This document shows positions 1-8,105 of a DNA stretch of 64,000 nucleotides, in pieces. The translations under genes and the position numbers were made by a program. The notes beneath the pieces were generated by a model. The model was not told where the DNA came from. It made no database searches and worked only from the letters and a program-made list of their open reading frames with translations. The stretch is from positions 496,001 to 560,000 of the forward strand of contig NZ_KB895452.1 in NCBI RefSeq assembly GCF_000374865.1, given 5' to 3'. Origin of the DNA: Arthrobacter sp. 135MFCol5.1. GTDB lineage: Bacteria; Actinomycetota; Actinomycetes; Actinomycetales; Micrococcaceae. Every line of letters begins with the position of its first letter. Position 1 is the first letter of the stretch.

Positions 1-243
1 GCCAAGCGGCCGATCATGCCGCTCGGTGGGTTCGCTGGATCCGACCCGTCCCCCACCCTCCAAGCCTTCAAGGACAAGGTCGCTGGCGGACAAATTTGCT
101 ACTTTCTTCCCCAGGATGAGTTTCTGGCAACCCAGCCAAAGGCAAGCACCGTCGCTGAAATTACCGACTGGGTAAAAACCCACTTTCAGCTTGAGATGGT
201 AGGCGGGCAAGGCATCTACGACTTATCAAAACCGATTTCGTGA
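1..243 (+). CDS. Glycosyltransferase family 39-like protein, C-terminal fragment (5' truncated by window)
   Basis: The frame is open from base 1 and stops at TGA 241-243, so only the last 80 codons are visible. The residues MPLGGFAGSDPSPTL, a YF motif and the closing IYDLS resemble the soluble C-terminal domain found after the membrane part of large actinobacterial ArnT/YkcB-like mannosyltransferases, which use polyprenyl-phosphate sugars at the membrane. That assignment rests on remembered family sequence; the catalytic N-terminus is outside the window. It is convergent with rpsI, and the terminator at 323-359 lies between them. Confidence 0.55.
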   Translation, partial: AKRPIMPLGGFAGSDPSPTLQAFKDKVAGGQICYFLPQDEFLATQPKASTVAEITDWVKTHFQLEMVGGQGIYDLSKPIS

Positions 244-322
244 GCCCAGGGGGCCTCTGCGGACACTCGTGTAGCGGCTATTAGAGGCGCGTCCGACGAT
301 TCCCCTGAGGGAATTACCGCAC

Positions 323-359
323 GCAAAAAGCCCGCCCCACCAAAAGGTGGGACGGGCTT
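323..359 (-). terminator. Intrinsic terminator of the rplM-rpsI operon
   Basis: A 14-bp stem (328-341 with 346-359, loop 342-345) carries one G-U-type position when read on the minus strand. It is followed on that strand by a run of five T (323-329 region). It sits just after the rpsI stop codon. Confidence 0.85.
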
Positions 360-373
360 CTGTGCAAGCGGAT

Positions 374-877
374 TTAGCGCTTGGAGTACTGCTGGGCCTT
401 GCGGGCCTTCTTGAGACCGGCCTTCTTACGCTCGATGACACGGGCGTCGCGGGACAGGTAACCGGCCTTCTTCAGGGTCGGGCGGTTGTTCTCGACGTCG
501 ATCTCGTTCAGCGAACGAGCGATGCCGAGACGCAGGGCGCCTGCCTGGCCGGAGATGCCGCCACCGTGGATACGGGCGATGACGTCGTAGGCGCCTTCGA
601 GATCAAGGATCTTGAAGGGCTCGTTGACGTCCTGCTGGTGCAGCTTGTTCGGGAAGTAGTTCGCCAGCTCGCGGCCGTTGATGGTCCACTTGCCGGAGCC
701 GGGCACAACGCGCACGCGTGCAACGGCTTCCTTGCGGCGGCCAACAGCTGCGCCGGCAACCGTCAGGGCCGGGCGTTCCTTCTTGGGAGCAGCTTCGGAA
801 GCTGAGCTCTCAGAGGTGTAGCTGGTCAGGTTTTCCTCGGCCTCGACGGCCTCGGTGGTCTCTTCGTTCTGAGCCAC
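374..877 (-). CDS. rpsI: 30S ribosomal protein S9
   Basis: S9 is a 30S head protein whose C-terminal tail reaches toward the P-site tRNA. The 167-residue product has a recognisable core ([36 protein letters not shown]) and ends in the typical basic tail [11 protein letters not shown]. The first 45 or so residues are an acidic, Ala/Glu/Ser-rich extension common in actinobacterial S9 and absent from the E. coli protein. The start has a good AAGGAG site. It follows rplM by 38 bp in the conserved rplM-rpsI pair. Confidence 0.98.
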   Translation of the reverse strand: MAQNEETTEAVEAEENLTSYTSESSASEAAPKKERPALTVAGAAVGRRKEAVARVRVVPGSGKWTINGRELANYFPNKLHQQDVNEPFKILDLEGAYDVIARIHGGGISGQAGALRLGIARSLNEIDVENNRPTLKKAGYLSRDARVIERKKAGLKKARKAQQYSKR

Positions 878-915
878 GATTCTCCTTGTATAGATAAGTT
901 GTTTGGTGGCCAGGA

Positions 916-1359
916 CTACTGGGCGACCTGGGTGATTTCGAAAGTCTTGGGCTGCTGGGCGGCGTGCGGGTGCTCAGCACCGCGGTACACCTTCAGCTTG
1001 CCCAGCTGCTGTGCAGCGAGGGAGTTTTTGGGGAGCATGCCCTTGATGGCCTTCTCAACGGCGCGGACCGGGTTGGATTCCAGCAGTTCCGCGTAGTTGA
1101 CGGAGGTCAGGCCGCCCGGGTAGCCGGAGTGGCGGTATGCGCGCTTCTGCTCCAGCTTGGCGCCGGTGAGGGCAACCTTTTCAGCGTTGATGATGATGAC
1201 GAAGTCGCCCATGTCCATGTGGGACGCGAAAGTGGCCTTGTGCTTGCCGCGCAGCAGGATTGCGGTCTGGCTTGCAAGACGACCAAGGACAACGTCGGTG
1301 GCGTCAATGACGTGCCACTGGCGGTTGATATCGCCGGGCTTCGGGGTGTACGTACGCAC
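916..1359 (-). CDS. rplM: 50S ribosomal protein L13
   Basis: L13 is an early assembly protein of the 50S subunit. I place the start at the GTG at 1359 ([10 protein letters not shown]...), giving 147 residues, the usual actinobacterial length. The open frame continues 19 codons upstream to an ATG at 1416, but that extension is not family-like and a purine-rich CGAGG lies about 9 nt before the GTG. Core motifs [16 protein letters not shown] and [26 protein letters not shown] are present. It is co-transcribed with rpsI. Confidence 0.95.
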   Translation of the reverse strand: MRTYTPKPGDINRQWHVIDATDVVLGRLASQTAILLRGKHKATFASHMDMGDFVIIINAEKVALTGAKLEQKRAYRHSGYPGGLTSVNYAELLESNPVRAVEKAIKGMLPKNSLAAQQLGKLKVYRGAEHPHAAQQPKTFEITQVAQ

Positions 1360-1565
1360 GGTGTTTGCCTCGTTCTTGTTCTGGCGTTCTTGTTTAGGTG
1401 TCGCTAGCTCGCGCACCTACTGTCTGCGCGCTACCGGAACAGAGGTGAGGGCTCCATGTAACCAGTCATCCTGAAGTTCCGAATGTGCACGTTGAGTAGT
1501 TATCCTGCAACCGGATTCTCAAGCGGGCACGCACCATCGGAATAGGACACGCACAACGACTACCT

Positions 1566-1595
1566 AGATTAGCGCGTCAGGTGGTTCAGGGTCAA
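1566..1595 (-). promoter_or_regulatory. Candidate promoter of rplM-rpsI
   Basis: On the minus strand there is TTGACC (1590-1595), an 18-bp spacer and TAATCT (1566-1571), a good match to the housekeeping sigma consensus. It predicts a leader of about 200 nt before the rplM GTG. The -10 box is shared with a TAGATT read on the plus strand (1565-1570). Inferred from sequence only. Confidence 0.5.
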
Positions 1596-2318
1596 AATGA
1601 GGTAGCGGAGGTTGGCTCGTCATGCGCCAACCCAACCAATGCAGGGGGCGCAGTGGTATCAGCAGAGGGCGGAGGGTCGGCCGGTTGGCTCCTTGTCGTT
1701 GTCATCGGCCTGCTGGGATGTTTCCTCTCCCCCATGGCTGAGATCCTGATTGCGCGGACGCTGCCGCGGCTGGGTGCCCTGCCGGCGCCGCGGGTTCGGA
1801 TGACGACGGCGGCCGTCACCGGCGCCGCGTGCGCCGCCTTCGTCCTGCGCTTTGGCAATATACCGGGCCTGCCGGCCCTAATCCTCCTGGCAGTGCTAGG
1901 CGTTCAACTTTCAAGGGTGGACATCGCCCTGCATTTATTGCCCAACCAGCTCGTATTTATTCTCTTAGTCGCCGGCATTGTCCTGTTGGCAGCTCCGCTG
2001 ATATTTGGTCAGCAAGCTGACGATTTCATCAGAGCTCTCGTTGGCGCGGTCATTTTGTTCGCTGCCTACCTTATTTTGGCGTTGATTTCGCCTGGCGGCA
2101 TCGGAATGGGCGATGTGAAGCTGGCCGCGCCCGTCGGCCTTTACCTGGGGTACCTAGGTTGGAGCCAGCTGCTCTACGGTGGCCTCCTGGGCTTTATCGT
2201 GAATGGAATCACAACAGCAATGCTCCTCGGTGGAAAACGCCGGAATATGGCCAAGGAAGTGCCACACGGCCCCGCCATGCTTGGCGCCTTGGCCGTCACT
2301 GCCCTGCTCATCCAGTAG
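1581..2318 (+). CDS. Type IV prepilin peptidase (A24 family), TadV/CpaA-like
   Basis: Membrane aspartyl protease that trims the leader of Flp prepilins and TadE-like pseudopilins at the Gly/X site. The 245-residue protein is almost entirely hydrophobic. The two catalytic Asp are visible: D114 in SRVDIALHLLPNQ and D178 in the GxGD motif GGIGMGDVKL. The N-terminal Cys-rich methylase domain of PilD is absent. The GTG start lacks a clear ribosome-binding site, but a -10 like TAGATT ends 10 bp upstream, which would fit a leaderless mRNA; an internal GTG near codon 25 is possible. It is the only prepilin peptidase in the window, so it probably serves both Tad loci. Confidence 0.9.
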   Translation: MVQGQNEVAEVGSSCANPTNAGGAVVSAEGGGSAGWLLVVVIGLLGCFLSPMAEILIARTLPRLGALPAPRVRMTTAAVTGAACAAFVLRFGNIPGLPALILLAVLGVQLSRVDIALHLLPNQLVFILLVAGIVLLAAPLIFGQQADDFIRALVGAVILFAAYLILALISPGGIGMGDVKLAAPVGLYLGYLGWSQLLYGGLLGFIVNGITTAMLLGGKRRNMAKEVPHGPAMLGALAVTALLIQ

Positions 2319-2596
2319 CACGGACTGCAGCCGAGCGACACCTTGCGCTCGGGTTGAAGCGCGCCCATCCAAGTAGTCAATGGAACAGGCTGATCGCGCC
2401 CTAGGTACCTTTCCGAGTATTCGAGTACGTCCTTTCAGCGCGCCGCCTAAAAGTCGAGTACCACTACGCATTGTTGCCCACCGGCGTAAATGACAATCTC
2501 TTCTTAGCGAAGTCCAGCCGCTAAGGATTTATGGGGGCAGCTGGAAATTCGTTGAAATCAAAATCACTTCAATTTCACCGAATTAAGGAAAATACA
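2319..2596 (+). other. Intergenic region upstream of flp1
   Basis: This 278 bp stretch has no credible gene. It contains the octamer TCGAGTAC twice (2421-2428 and 2454-2461, 33 bp apart) plus a third partial CGAGTA (2414-2419). The last 60 bp are AT-rich and lead to an AAGGAA ribosome-binding site at 2585-2590. No convincing -35/-10 pair was identified, but a separate pilin promoter here is plausible. Confidence 0.4.
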
Positions 2597-2797
2597 ATGA
2601 CTTCTCTTATGGTCTCGATGATGGCTTTCGTCGCCGGCGTCAAGGATCGCTTCTCCTCCGAAAAGGGCGCGACTGCCACTGAGTACTCGCTGCTCGTGGC
2701 CTTCATCGCTCTGATCATCATCGTCGGCGTCACCGCCTTTGGCGGAGCCCTCAACACCTGGTTCACCAGCCTCGGCACCAAGGTCGGCACCTGGTAG
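2597..2797 (+). CDS. flp: Flp-family type IVc major pilin 1
   Basis: 66-residue prepilin. The start is the ATG at 2597 with AAGGAA 7 bp upstream; the frame is open further 5' but that extension is not pilin-like. A short leader ends in EKG, followed by the Flp processing motif G/ATATEY (cleavage after Gly24, Glu at +5, Tyr at +6) and a hydrophobic helix LLVAFIALIIIVGVTAF. Mature pilin would be about 42 residues. It differs from flp2 at only 9 positions. A strong hairpin follows at 2813-2850. Confidence 0.93.
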   Translation: MTSLMVSMMAFVAGVKDRFSSEKGATATEYSLLVAFIALIIIVGVTAFGGALNTWFTSLGTKVGTW

Positions 2798-2812
2798 GTG
2801 GCACCCTCCCGA

Positions 2813-2850
2813 GTGCGCCGCGTCCTTGCAGTCCAGCAGGCGCGGCGCAC
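2813..2850 (+). terminator. Hairpin after flp1 (no T-run)
   Basis: Perfect 10-bp GC-rich stem (2813-2822 with 2841-2850), with partial pairing inside the 18-nt loop. No T-tract follows, so it is more likely an RNA-stabilising or attenuating element than a full terminator. Confidence 0.5.
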
Positions 2851-2950
2851 TTCGTGGCAGCGGCAAAGCTTCCAAAGCTGCCAGTCAGTGATCGCCTGGG
2901 GCGACCAGCCGGCGCATCAGCGACCGAGCCAAATCAAGTTAGGAACAGAA

Positions 2951-3151
2951 ATGACTTCATTCATGGTCTCCGTACTCGCCTTCGTGGCGGGCTGCAAGGA
3001 GCGCATCTCCTCGGAAAAGGGTGCAACCGCGACAGAATACTCGCTCCTCGTGGCCTTCATCGCACTCATCATCATCATTGGCGTCACTGCCTTCGGCACG
3101 GCGCTCAACACCTGGTTTACCAGCCTGGGCACGACAGTCGGCACCTGGTAG
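2951..3151 (+). CDS. flp: Flp-family type IVc pilin 2
   Basis: 66-residue prepilin, a near copy of flp1 (57 of 66 positions identical by direct comparison). Six of the nine differences lie in the leader, and most of the mature helix and the C-terminus LNTWFTSLGT.VGTW are kept. Processing motif G/ATATEY is intact. Start chosen at ATG 2951 with AGGAACAG upstream. Likely a tandem duplication product that contributes a second major or minor pilin of the locus 1 fibre. Confidence 0.93.
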   Translation: MTSFMVSVLAFVAGCKERISSEKGATATEYSLLVAFIALIIIIGVTAFGTALNTWFTSLGTTVGTW

Positions 3152-3160
3152 CCAGCCCAC

Positions 3161-3199
3161 TTTCGGTTGTGCCGCGCACTAACCGCGGCACAACCGAAA
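3161..3199 (+). terminator. Long perfect hairpin after flp2
   Basis: A perfect 16-bp stem (3161-3176 with 3184-3199) closes a 7-nt loop, immediately after flp2 and before tadE. It is followed by A and C, not T. It probably blocks 3' exonucleases or partly attenuates, giving more pilin than assembly protein. Confidence 0.55.
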
Positions 3200-3224
3200 A
3201 ACGCAATCAACCTCGGGGGATCCG

Positions 3225-3617
3225 TTGAAAAAGATCCGCAAAGCAAACACGGAACACAAGAGCCGCGGCGCAGTAGCTGTGGAGTTTGCACTGGTGGCTC
3301 CCATCCTTCTGTCCGTAGTCGTAGGAATCGTCGAGTTCGCGAACGCCTACAACGCCCAAATTTCCGTGACCCAGGCAGCCAGGGAGGCCGCTCGGACCAT
3401 GGCCGTCAAGAACAGCCAGACCGATGCGAAAGCCGCAGCAGTCGCCGGTGCCCCCGGAGTCAACTCCGCAGCTTTCGCCTACACCTTCAGCCCCGCGGCT
3501 TGCGCGCCAGACACCACGGAAAAGGTAACCATCACCTATTCCGCGACGACTCTGACAGGGCTTTTTGGTAGTTCCGTAACCGTCACCGGAGTGGGAGCAA
3601 TGCGATGCAACGGCTGA
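3225..3617 (+). CDS. TadE-like pseudopilin
   Basis: 130 residues, TTG start preceded by GGGGA. The N-terminus SRGAVAVEFALVAPILLSVV carries a prepilin-like processing site (Gly15, Glu20 at +5, Phe at +6) and one membrane helix, followed by an Ala-rich helical region and an extracytoplasmic domain with two Cys. In Tad systems TadE is a minor pseudopilin matured by the same peptidase as Flp. It overlaps tadG by 13 bp, implying translational coupling. Confidence 0.88.
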   Translation: MKKIRKANTEHKSRGAVAVEFALVAPILLSVVVGIVEFANAYNAQISVTQAAREAARTMAVKNSQTDAKAAAVAGAPGVNSAAFAYTFSPAACAPDTTEKVTITYSATTLTGLFGSSVTVTGVGAMRCNG

Positions 3618-4621
3618 CGCGGCGAACCACCGACCGCGACCGCGAGCGCGGGGCCGCTGGCGTCATGGTTGCCGTCATGATGGTGGTGCTCATCGGTGCA
3701 GGCGCCCTGGCTGTCGATACCGGACAAATCTACGCAGAGCGGGCCCAGTTGCAGAATGCTGCAGACGCGGGAGCGCTTGCAGGCGCGGACATGTGCTCCG
3801 CTACCGGCGGCTGCACCCAGGCCGCCGTGAATAGCGTTGCCTCGACCCTGGCGAACAACAACTCCAACGACAACAAATCCACGGTTGAGTCAGTCGATCT
3901 CTCGGTCCCGGGCCAAGTGTCTGTGACTACGTCCACGAAGGACGGTGTCACCAACGCCGGTTTCCTGACCAAGATGTTCGCAAGCGCCTTGAACGCACCG
4001 CCGGCCAAAGTGGGTGCTACGGCCACGGCGAAGTGGTTGTACCCCACGAAGGGAGTTACCGTTCTCCCGCTGACTTTTGCCCCCTGTGAATTCAAGGATG
4101 ACGGTCTGCCTCACAAAATCCTCATCCAGGGTGGCGCGCAGGACTGCAATGGGCAGAATCCTTCAAATCAGATCATCCCCGGCGGCTTCGCCTGGCTCAA
4201 GCCAGACGGAAACACTGGCTGCAAGGTTACAGCCGAAGTTGGACAGTGGAGCATGACGAGCACAGGTGCCTCAGTCCCAACGGGATGCATCGATCTCTTC
4301 AACCCGACACTCAATCCATCACTGCCGAATTCCACGGTGGCGCTTCCGGTTTACAAGTACACGTGCGCCGGGATGTCAACGGCACAATTCGGTTCATGCA
4401 GCGGCAGTTCCGTGCAGTACTTCATCGAAAAGTGGGCCGGCTTCAAGATTCAGGCATGGAACCTCGGCGGCCAGGCCAAATACGACCCAACCAACGTGTT
4501 CACGTCAAGCGAGAAGGGCCTGTACGGAACCTTCGTCGGTTATTCCGCAGATCCCAGCCTCTTCACCGGAGGCACAACAACGTCCACAGGCAACGTCGTT
4601 GTCCTTGGGCTGATCAAATAA
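3605..4621 (+). CDS. TadG-like pilus assembly protein
   Basis: 338 residues. One N-terminal membrane helix (VMVAVMMVVLIGAGALAVDTG) follows RERGAAG, then the family signature YAERAQLQNAADAGALAGA and a Cys-containing extracytoplasmic domain. It matches the short actinobacterial TadE/TadG-like proteins rather than the von Willebrand A-domain TadG. The Gly is in the pseudopilin position but residue +5 is Met, so cleavage by the prepilin peptidase is doubtful. It may anchor or cap the pilus at the membrane. Confidence 0.82.
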   Translation: MQRLTRRTTDRDRERGAAGVMVAVMMVVLIGAGALAVDTGQIYAERAQLQNAADAGALAGADMCSATGGCTQAAVNSVASTLANNNSNDNKSTVESVDLSVPGQVSVTTSTKDGVTNAGFLTKMFASALNAPPAKVGATATAKWLYPTKGVTVLPLTFAPCEFKDDGLPHKILIQGGAQDCNGQNPSNQIIPGGFAWLKPDGNTGCKVTAEVGQWSMTSTGASVPTGCIDLFNPTLNPSLPNSTVALPVYKYTCAGMSTAQFGSCSGSSVQYFIEKWAGFKIQAWNLGGQAKYDPTNVFTSSEKGLYGTFVGYSADPSLFTGGTTTSTGNVVVLGLIK

Positions 4622-4643
4622 AAATCACCTAAAGGGGAAGAAA

Positions 4644-5423
4644 GTGAAAGCACGCCTACTGGGAGGCATCGCCGCGCTAGTCATCGCGATAACCGGCACC
4701 GTCCTTCTTATTACATACGTACAGAGCGCGGATGCCCGTGCCATGGCCGGAACCGAAACATCTGAAGTGTTTGTGGTTCAGTCCGCCGTTCCAGCGGGGA
4801 CAGCAGTCGGCGATTTGGGAGGGTCGGTGGCTAAGAAGCCGCTCCCCAAGTCAGCGCTCACTGCTGACAGCGTGACTGATCTGAACTCCTTGGGCTCGAA
4901 GGTTACAGCCGTTGCCCTGGTTCCCGGTGAGCAACTGTTGTCGAGCCGGCTGGTAGAGAAAGAATCATTCCTTGGACCGTCACGAGTCGCCGTTCCCGAT
5001 GGAATGCAGGAGATCTCCCTCAAGCTCCCCATCGAACGCGTAGTTGGCGGAAAGATCTCCGCCGGCGACACGGTGGGCATCTTCATCTCCCTCACCGAAT
5101 CATCCACCAACGGGGCAGGGCAGGCGGCTACGCAGTCTGCGGGCACCCAGCTGACCTTCCACAAAGTACTTGTCACTGCCACCCAGTTGAGCAACGGCAG
5201 CCCGGCCCAGCAGGATTCGACCCAAAAGTCGGAAGGATCACTCAACTCCGGGAGCAATGCTCAAAGCGACGGAAACTACCTGATCACAGTCGCCCGCAAC
5301 TCGGTTGACGCCGAACGCCTCGTTTACGCAGCAGAATTCGGCAAGATCTACATGTCGAAAGAGCCCACCGGGGCTACGGAAGGCACCACCGGTGTCGTGG
5401 ACAAGACGAAGGTATTCCGATGA
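4644..5423 (+). CDS. cpaB: Flp pilus assembly protein CpaB/RcpC (SAF domain)
   Basis: 259 residues, GTG start with AAGGGGAAG upstream. A single N-terminal transmembrane segment is followed by a SAF-like domain (VVQSAVPAGTAVGDL) and an RcpC/CpaB domain (GMQEISLKLPIERVVGGKISAGDTVGIFIS). In Gram-negative bacteria CpaB works with the outer-membrane secretin; here no secretin exists, so it may act as a periplasmic or cell-wall guide. Its stop overlaps the tadZ start (ATGA). Confidence 0.88.
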   Translation: MKARLLGGIAALVIAITGTVLLITYVQSADARAMAGTETSEVFVVQSAVPAGTAVGDLGGSVAKKPLPKSALTADSVTDLNSLGSKVTAVALVPGEQLLSSRLVEKESFLGPSRVAVPDGMQEISLKLPIERVVGGKISAGDTVGIFISLTESSTNGAGQAATQSAGTQLTFHKVLVTATQLSNGSPAQQDSTQKSEGSLNSGSNAQSDGNYLITVARNSVDAERLVYAAEFGKIYMSKEPTGATEGTTGVVDKTKVFR

Positions 5424-6625
5424 GCCGCTTTGTCCTGATCACTCCAAACACGGAGTTCGAGCGCAAAGTACGTCTGGCCACGGCAGCCATGCCGGGAACC
5501 CTTCAATACTTCCAGGCTGACTATCTTCCCCAAGGTCCCGAAGAAGTCCTGACGCAGCTCCTCGGCGAACCGCCGGAAGTTTTCGTCCTCGGGCCCGGTC
5601 TCCCGGCCGACGAGACCTTGAAGTTCGCCGCAGTCATGGATCTGCAGTATCCGGAGATCAGCATGATCCTGGTGACCGATGAATCTTCCGAAGTGGCAAT
5701 CCAGGCCATGCGGGCGGGTATCCGGGATCTCTTGGATCCGGCCGCAGAAGTTGACCACATCCGAATCATCGTCGAGCGGGCAAGCCTTGCCTCCGCCGGA
5801 CGGCGGCGCGGCCTGTCCCCAAGCAGCTCCGAACATCATGAGCACGCCGCGGGGGGCCGGATCATCGCCGTCATCTCACCCAAGGGAGGAGTAGGCAAAA
5901 CGACCGTGGCGACGAACCTGGCCGTGGGGCTGGGAAAGATCGCCCCAATGGGGGTGGTCATCGTGGACCTGGACCTGCAGTTTGGAGACGTCGCCAGCGG
6001 GCTGATGCTGGAACCTGACCACACAATCACGGACGCCGTTGTTGGTGCCGCGAGCCAGGACTCCATGGTCCTCAAGACGTATTTGACCGTGCACCCTGCC
6101 GGCATCTATGCCTTGTGCGCCCCAAAGAACCCGGTGGAAATGGACCGGATCACGGGAGAAAACGTCAGCCACCTGCTTAGCCAGCTGCGGCAGGAGTTCC
6201 AGTACGTCGTCGTGGATACGGCGCCGGGGCTCGGCGAACATGTACTGGCGACTCTTGACCTGGCTTCGGACGCCGTTTGGATCTGCGGCATGGATGTTCC
6301 GAGCATCCGGGGCCTTCGCTCCGGAAACCAGATTCTCTCCGAACTGAACCTCTTGCCGGAAGTCCGCCACGTGGTCCTCAACATGGCGGACCGCCGCAGC
6401 GGGCTGACGCTCCAGGATGTTGAAGCCACCATCGGGGCCCCGGTGGATGTGGTGCTCCCCCGCTCGCGGACGCTTCCGTTCTCAACCAATAAGGGGATCC
6501 CGCTCCTGCAGGATGGCAGCCGGGATCCCGCGCAAAAAGGTCTCCGACAACTGGTGAAGCGGTTCGAACCCAACTGGGAAGCAAGACCCCACAAGAAGTT
6601 GCACAGAAGGGCGGTAGTCCAGTGA
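5420..6625 (+). CDS. tadZ: Tad pilus localisation ATPase TadZ/CpaE
   Basis: 401 residues. The N-terminal 120 residues form an atypical receiver-like domain in which the phospho-acceptor Asp position is Gly (VFVLGPGLP). A MinD/ParA ATPase follows, with deviant Walker A KGGVGKTT at 155-162 and switch sequence VDLDLQFGDVASG. Members of this family mark the pole or assembly site and recruit the TadA motor. It is translationally coupled on both sides (overlaps cpaB and tadA by 4 bp). Confidence 0.92.
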   Translation: MSRFVLITPNTEFERKVRLATAAMPGTLQYFQADYLPQGPEEVLTQLLGEPPEVFVLGPGLPADETLKFAAVMDLQYPEISMILVTDESSEVAIQAMRAGIRDLLDPAAEVDHIRIIVERASLASAGRRRGLSPSSSEHHEHAAGGRIIAVISPKGGVGKTTVATNLAVGLGKIAPMGVVIVDLDLQFGDVASGLMLEPDHTITDAVVGAASQDSMVLKTYLTVHPAGIYALCAPKNPVEMDRITGENVSHLLSQLRQEFQYVVVDTAPGLGEHVLATLDLASDAVWICGMDVPSIRGLRSGNQILSELNLLPEVRHVVLNMADRRSGLTLQDVEATIGAPVDVVLPRSRTLPFSTNKGIPLLQDGSRDPAQKGLRQLVKRFEPNWEARPHKKLHRRAVVQ

Positions 6626-8103
6626 ACCTCTCACGCAGGCTTGAAAAGGCACGCGGCACCGAGCCGAGCTTGGCAGTCGTCGAAGAAAAGCATGATCCGT
6701 TCGTGTTGGCCAAGGACGCTGCTGAACCAGCCACGTTGGGCCGCATCCACGACGTCAAGACCGCCGAAACAGCGCAAGCGGCCGAAGTCATCGAGCTGAG
6801 CCCCACTGCGGCTGCGGCGAGTGGCGCGCTGAGCGCACTCAAAGAGCGCGCCAGTACGGCCCTCTACGAGCGGCTTGGTGCCCGCATCACTGACTCTTCC
6901 CTCGAAGAGAGCGAGCTCCACCAATTCGTCAAGGACGAGTTGAAGCTCGTCGTCGACGAGGAACAGGTTCCGCTGACTTCGTCCGAGCGCCAACGCCTTA
7001 TCCGCGAAATCATTGATGACGTCCTTGGCCATGGTCCGATCCAGCGGTTCCTGGACGATCCGTCCGTCACCGAAGTGATGGTCAATCGTTTCGACCAGGT
7101 TTATGTGGAACGGGCCGGCAAGTTGACGTTGACAGACACCAAGTTCGCCTCCGACGACGCACTGAGGAGGGTGATCGAGCGCATTGTGTCGAAGGTTGGA
7201 CGCCGCATCGACGAGTCCTCTCCTCTCGTGGATGCACGTCTCGCGGACGGATCGCGCGTTAACGCCATCATCCCGCCGCTTGCTGTCAACGGCCCCGCGC
7301 TGACTATCCGAAAGTTCGGCGGTGACGCCCTGACGGTACAAAAGCTCATTGCCTTCGGCAGCCTCTCCCCGGAGATGGCCGAATTGCTTCAAGCCTGCGT
7401 CCTGGCCAGGATGAACATCATCGTTTCCGGCGGTACAGGCACCGGCAAGACGACGCTTCTCAATGCGTTGTCTTCCTTCATTCCCGCATCGGACCGCATC
7501 GTCACGATTGAGGACGCGGTGGAACTCCAGCTTCAGCAGGACCATGTGGTGAGGCTGGAAAGCCGGCCGGCGAACATTGAAGGAAAAGGCGAGATCGCCA
7601 TTCGCGACCTCGTACGAAACTCGCTCCGCATGCGGCCCGATCGCATAGTGGTCGGCGAAGTCCGCGGCGGCGAATGTCTTGACATGTTGCAGGCCATGAA
7701 CACCGGCCACGACGGCTCCCTCTCCACCGTCCACGCCAATTCCCCCCGCGATGCCATAGCCCGCCTTGAGACCCTGGTATTGATGGCCGGGATGGATCTG
7801 CCGCTCCGCGCTGTACGCGAGCAGGTGGCCTCCGCGGTGAACCTTATTGTTCATATCTCCAGGCTGAGGGACGGCACCCGACGCGTGACGCACATCACCG
7901 AGGTTCAGGGCATGGAGGGCGATATCGTCACCCTCCAGGATGCGTTTATCTTCGATTTTGCTGCGGGAGTCGACTCGAACGGAAGGTTCCTTGGTAAGCC
8001 AGTGCCAACTGGTGTTCGGCCACGGTTCACGGACCGGTTCGCGGACCTTGGCATCCACGTTTCGCCGCACATCTTTGGCGCTGAAACGGGCCGAGGTAGA
8101 TAG
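6622..8103 (+). CDS. tadA: Tad pilus secretion ATPase TadA/CpaF
   Basis: 493 residues, GTG start overlapping the tadZ stop. Hexameric VirB11-like ATPase that powers Flp pilus extension (and in some systems retraction). Walker [10 protein letters not shown] is at about 270-278, followed by the Asp/Glu boxes and [29 protein letters not shown] region typical of the family. The N-terminal 80 residues are low-complexity and not conserved with the locus 2 copy. Core catalytic sequence is intact. Confidence 0.95.
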   Translation: MNLSRRLEKARGTEPSLAVVEEKHDPFVLAKDAAEPATLGRIHDVKTAETAQAAEVIELSPTAAAASGALSALKERASTALYERLGARITDSSLEESELHQFVKDELKLVVDEEQVPLTSSERQRLIREIIDDVLGHGPIQRFLDDPSVTEVMVNRFDQVYVERAGKLTLTDTKFASDDALRRVIERIVSKVGRRIDESSPLVDARLADGSRVNAIIPPLAVNGPALTIRKFGGDALTVQKLIAFGSLSPEMAELLQACVLARMNIIVSGGTGTGKTTLLNALSSFIPASDRIVTIEDAVELQLQQDHVVRLESRPANIEGKGEIAIRDLVRNSLRMRPDRIVVGEVRGGECLDMLQAMNTGHDGSLSTVHANSPRDAIARLETLVLMAGMDLPLRAVREQVASAVNLIVHISRLRDGTRRVTHITEVQGMEGDIVTLQDAFIFDFAAGVDSNGRFLGKPVPTGVRPRFTDRFADLGIHVSPHIFGAETGRGR

Positions 8104-8105
8104 CC

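Noticed and set aside
1360-1416. 19-codon N-terminal extension of rplM
   Set aside because: Not family-like; the GTG at 1359 gives the normal 147-residue L13.
2531-2596. 22-codon extension of flp1 (and a 51-codon one of flp2)
   Set aside because: The shorter starts have proper ribosome-binding sites and give normal Flp leader lengths.
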